A program made the position numbers and the translations under genes. Under the pieces are notes generated by a model that worked only from the letters and a program-made list of their open reading frames with translations, was not told the origin of the DNA and ran no database searches. From Paracentrotus lividus (lineage: Eukaryota; Echinodermata; Echinoidea; Camarodonta; Echinidae), in NCBI GenBank assembly GCA_940671915.1, contig CALNVZ010001433.1, forward strand, positions 490,073-554,072: a stretch of DNA of 64,000 bases, in the 5' to 3' direction. Each line of letters begins with the position of its first letter. Within the stretch, counting starts at the first letter, position 1. Of this stretch, positions 60,463-64,000 are shown piece by piece.

Positions 60463-62805
60463 CACTGTTCGTCGTAAAGGTGAAATATTTTTTTTTTCTG
60501 GCTCCAACGACATTATGTTGCTCTGGCTTTAATTTCTTGAAGTGTTCGTCACCGCTTTCAATTTTCGGAATCTTGGACGTTCCCTCGACCCTCCCCGGGG
60601 AATTTTCTTCCAAAAAAGTTTGTCACCCGCGAATATGGCAATTTTTGTCATTTTTTTTTTTATTTTGGGCGCCCCTTTTCGTTTACGCGACCGCCCAACG
60701 CCCCCTCAGTCCTACCCTAAGGAAACACGTCTGAGGTGTAGACTTGTTATTGTTCTTTAAGTTAAATCTAGTTTTATGGTTACAGGCTATACTGTTTTGT
60801 CTAGGGAAGGGGCCAAAATTTATTGTGATTGGGGTTCAACGGTAATTTTATTCATTTTTACAAAATGAAAATTTCTATCGTCCCAAAATTGTATTGTAAA
60901 ATCTCAGCTTAACATCAATCAAAATAAGATAATATCTATTATCACCATTAACAACTTTGTCATCAAGGTTTAAAAGGAATTAGGGGAAATTGATAACAAT
61001 TTAGGGTTAAAGGTTGATTTTTATTTATATTGTTTTTAGCATACAGATGGTATACAAATATACAATGACAATCGAGGATCTGGTTAAAACTATTCGCATC
61101 GAAGGAACATCACATAGTACTATTCTCTCGAGGGCCATCGGCCCGAGAGAATAGTACCATGTGATGTTCCTGAGTGCGAATAGTTTTAACCTGTTCTGAG
61201 AATGAGTCATTGTATATTTGTTTTATATCCCTTCCACTATAATACCATTCCTTTTATTTTTTTTAATGAACAAAATTATATAGTCTATGCTTACCTTTCT
61301 TCTGGATCCAATAAAATCAATTTTTTGCCTAATCGATCGTCTGTTATGTAAGCGCACCTGGTCAGTGCAGCTCGCCGAAAGTTTCCCGTGGCATGCAGTG
61401 GAGAATTCAGGTAAAAGCAGCAGAGTAGCACCGCTCGCGTTGCGTTGCGCAACTCGTGAATAAGGGTGGGGGGGGGGGGTTGGAAAAACGTATAGTCCAG
61501 TTTTTCCCTAGGGAAAAAATGTACTATGCGTGACGTCATGAAGAAAAACGAACTATTTCTTGAGAAACGTTTTTCTTAGTTAAACTATTCTTTTTCTCCT
61601 TGTGTACACTCTCAATGCAAACAATCTCAGATAAGGGATATAATATAAAATATTCCAAATTTTATCCAATTTCACTTTTTGATTAGACTCCTCCCCTAGA
61701 CAAGAGACCTAAGCCTTTCCCCATGAATCTAAATTTAACTTAGAATACATTGTAAACAATACATCTCAGACGCGTTTCCTGGGGTAGGACTGAGGGGAGC
61801 TTGATCGGCCAGGTAAACAAAAGGGGCCCCAAAATGAGAAAAAAATGGCCATCATTGCGATTGACAAAGCTTTTTTGAAGAAAAAAAATAAATAAAAAAT
61901 CCGTGAAGGGTTAGAATAATGTTCAAGATATAGCCAGGGTCCCGAGTAGTAAAAGCAGAGACAAACATAGCAAATAGATTAAAGTCGGAGCAAAATATAG
62001 GGGAGACCGGGGATGGACGTTACAAAATTCACATTTTGGGCCATGTAATTATAATGAAAGTACTCACACACTCAATTTTGGGTCTGTAGAAGACATTTTT
62101 TTGTAACAACCTACCCCGTATACGGGGTAAGTTGTTACACCATACGGGGTAAATTGTTACTATATGTAAACATACGGGGTAATTTGTTACAATGTGTAAA
62201 TCTCTTATACCATACTTTTGTTTCAACTTTCTAGTTTCTTGGTATCGTTAAGAATAGATCAAGTAGAGCTCTAGAATAGACTAATGTAATAATAGAAATA
62301 TCAAAATATTAACACCTGAAAATGGAAACAAAATTACTTTACATGTGTAATGTAATTGGGGTAGGTTGTTACATGGACATGGGGTAGGTTGTTGTAACAA
62401 CCTACCCCATGGGTGATTTTACACATAAAATCAACTGTAGCACAGCAATTAGGCAGAATTACAGGGCATGGCTCAGGGGTGTATTAGTGACATAATATAC
62501 TTTATTCACAATAACAGACTATCATTATGTGCCTTCAGTTGTAAGAACTATTACAAATTTTAATTTTTGTCAAAATTTCACTTGGAACTGTAAAAAATGG
62601 TTTTGTTGATTTACTTTTTAATAAAACAACGGAGAAACCTCACGACCGGTAGTTCATCACAGCTATGTGTAGGCTGCATATAGATGCCAGTTAGCACGAA
62701 CTCTCTAGTTCCAACTTAGCTCACTGAGAACTGTAACAATTGACCCGCGTAACTTCCATCCCCGGTCTCCCCGTATTATATATTCCACCTTTATGAAGGA
62801 CACTG
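60463..62805. mobile_element. Tc1/mariner-like element with nested insertion, copy 2
   Basis: Same structure as 54197-56495, with fuller sequence. The nested hairpin at about 61080-61190 and the nested GGGGAGACC element at 62000-62772 occupy equivalent positions. Confidence 0.75.
62000..62772. mobile_element. GGGGAGACC element nested in the mariner-like element, copy 2
   Basis: Ends GGGGAGACCGGGGATGGACG and its complement. A central dyad GGGGTAGGTTGTTGTAACAA followed by CCTACCCC lies near 62380-62410. TA precedes the left end and GTA follows the right end. Confidence 0.8.
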
Positions 62806-64000
62806 TACTTTCTCTTGCCCGATATGTATTCTCTTTCTTTCTCCCTTCCACGTACATCTTTGACAAAAGTAACTTATTTGTTGTTGTCATAATCATGATA
62901 ATATAAGTTGAGTTGAGGGAGTAAATTTGATTTTTTTTTTTTGTAACCATCAGCCCAAAAGGGGTGCCAATTTCGTTAAAAATGTCCTCTCCGAAATCGG
63001 TGGTTAATACGCATTGTTAGACATCACTTGACGAACATTTGTTTTTGCCTGTAAGAACATTTGCAACAAACTAATATTAATAATGTTTATTTTACCCACA
63101 TCCTCTTATTTTTCAGACAGTTCACGTTACAGTGTAGTCAAATCATATTCCGTCAAAAACGTCCTCTCCGAAATATGAAGTGATTAGCTTTACGTGTAAA
63201 AAAAATGAACCCTGTAGAAAAATAAGTTGGTTATCTCATGCCTCCTAATTTAAGAGCAATATCATTTTACTCGTCTGTAGTCCAAATGCAAAAATTATAT
63301 GAGGTAGAAGTATGACACTTAGCAGACTTATTTATTGTAATATACCTCAAATACATGCTAAGTGTCAGAACATTTGGTAAAATGGGGAGGGTGGATTCGC
63401 CCCCACCGTTGGTCGTGAGATGACCAAAATAATCATGCCCATTGAAGGTTATAGTAGGGGCTACTATGAAATCCAGCTGGATAATCGTGCCAAAATTGAT
63501 GTTATTCGCTAACTTTGTCAATTTGGGGTGCTGAATCCAAAAAACTTTGGTTCCATTTTTTCAACCACGTCTTGGGCCGCCATTTTGGATTTCAAAATGG
63601 CCGCCCTAGAAAATCATATTTTTACCTATATTTTACCTTATAAGCATTGTAGGGGGTTCAAATTTGGTGCAAAAGTCATTTTTATCATTCCAACTTATCT
63701 GCTACATCTGTTTTTGAAATTACGACTCATTTTGATTGGCCGCCATCTTGAAATTCAAAATGGCCGCCAAAGCTAGTCTATTTTTACTTTATCTTCAGTC
63801 TTGAGTACCATAAAAGTTTAAAAGTAGCAAGAATCTCAGTGTTTATGGTGCCCTTCATGCTCCAATGAAAATAAACCAATAATATTGGGTCAGGAGTATT
63901 GGCGGCCATTTTGAAATACAAAATGGCCGCCATACTAAAATCATATTTTGACATACATGTATATCTCATGTTGTAAGCATTGTAAGAGGTTCAAATTTGG

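Larger units (their letters stand above)
59169..64000 (+). repeat. 4.8 kb direct duplication, copy 2
   Basis: Second copy of 52916-57672, reaching the window edge, so its right boundary is unknown. It includes the half fold-back, the mariner-like element with its nested GGGGAGACC element, and the start of the 163-bp array (hairpins near 63574, 63738 and 63900). Confidence 0.95.

Overview
The window looks like nuclear DNA from a marine invertebrate deuterostome, most likely an echinoderm such as a sea urchin. It is AT-rich, genes are split into short exons by long introns, and transposons and inverted repeats are dense. The assignment rests on the relatedness of the two genes to their animal counterparts and on repeat style. 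It is an inference, not a species identification.

Two convergent protein-coding genes can be rebuilt exon by exon with consistent reading phases. On the + strand, ten coding exons between 3991 and 23033 encode the last 446 residues of Mediator subunit 15 (MED15). The KIX-bearing 5' end lies outside the window. On the - strand, seven coding exons from 39668 down to 27656 encode a complete 337-residue secreted protein with a DUF3105-type domain, closest to the animal TP53I13 (tumor protein p53-inducible protein 13) family. All six of its coding introns are phase 0. About 4.6 kb separate the two stop codons.

The MED15 introns contain two piggyBac-type MITEs (2995-3749 and 17170-17895), a 5.7 kb element with GGGGAGACC ends (5320-11022) carrying a nested, broken RTE-like LINE, the 3' end of a second LINE (19455-20440), and a mariner-like MITE. 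Several MED15 exons are also flanked by decayed partial copies of themselves. The large intron of the TP53I13-like gene holds a Tc1/mariner-like fold-back (31363-32367), a short hAT-like MITE and a compound multi-hairpin element (36522-37810).

From about 42 kb to the right edge no gene was recognised. This part holds a GC-rich 107-bp tandem repeat inside a possible hAT-like element (44214-47701), a 4.2 kb palindromic pair of ~158-bp arrays (48020-52235) whose units each carry an inverted pair of YY1-like motifs, a fold-back (52548-53376), and a 4.8 kb segment present twice (52916-57672 and 59169-64000) around a 25-N gap. That segment contains a mariner-like element with a GGGGAGACC element nested inside it. 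The duplication may be an assembly artefact.

No tRNA, rRNA, CRISPR or prokaryotic feature was seen. The most unusual signals are the local exon ghosts in MED15, the YY1-motif palindromic arrays, and the GGGGAGACC elements with internal GGGGCAATTGTAAC dyads.
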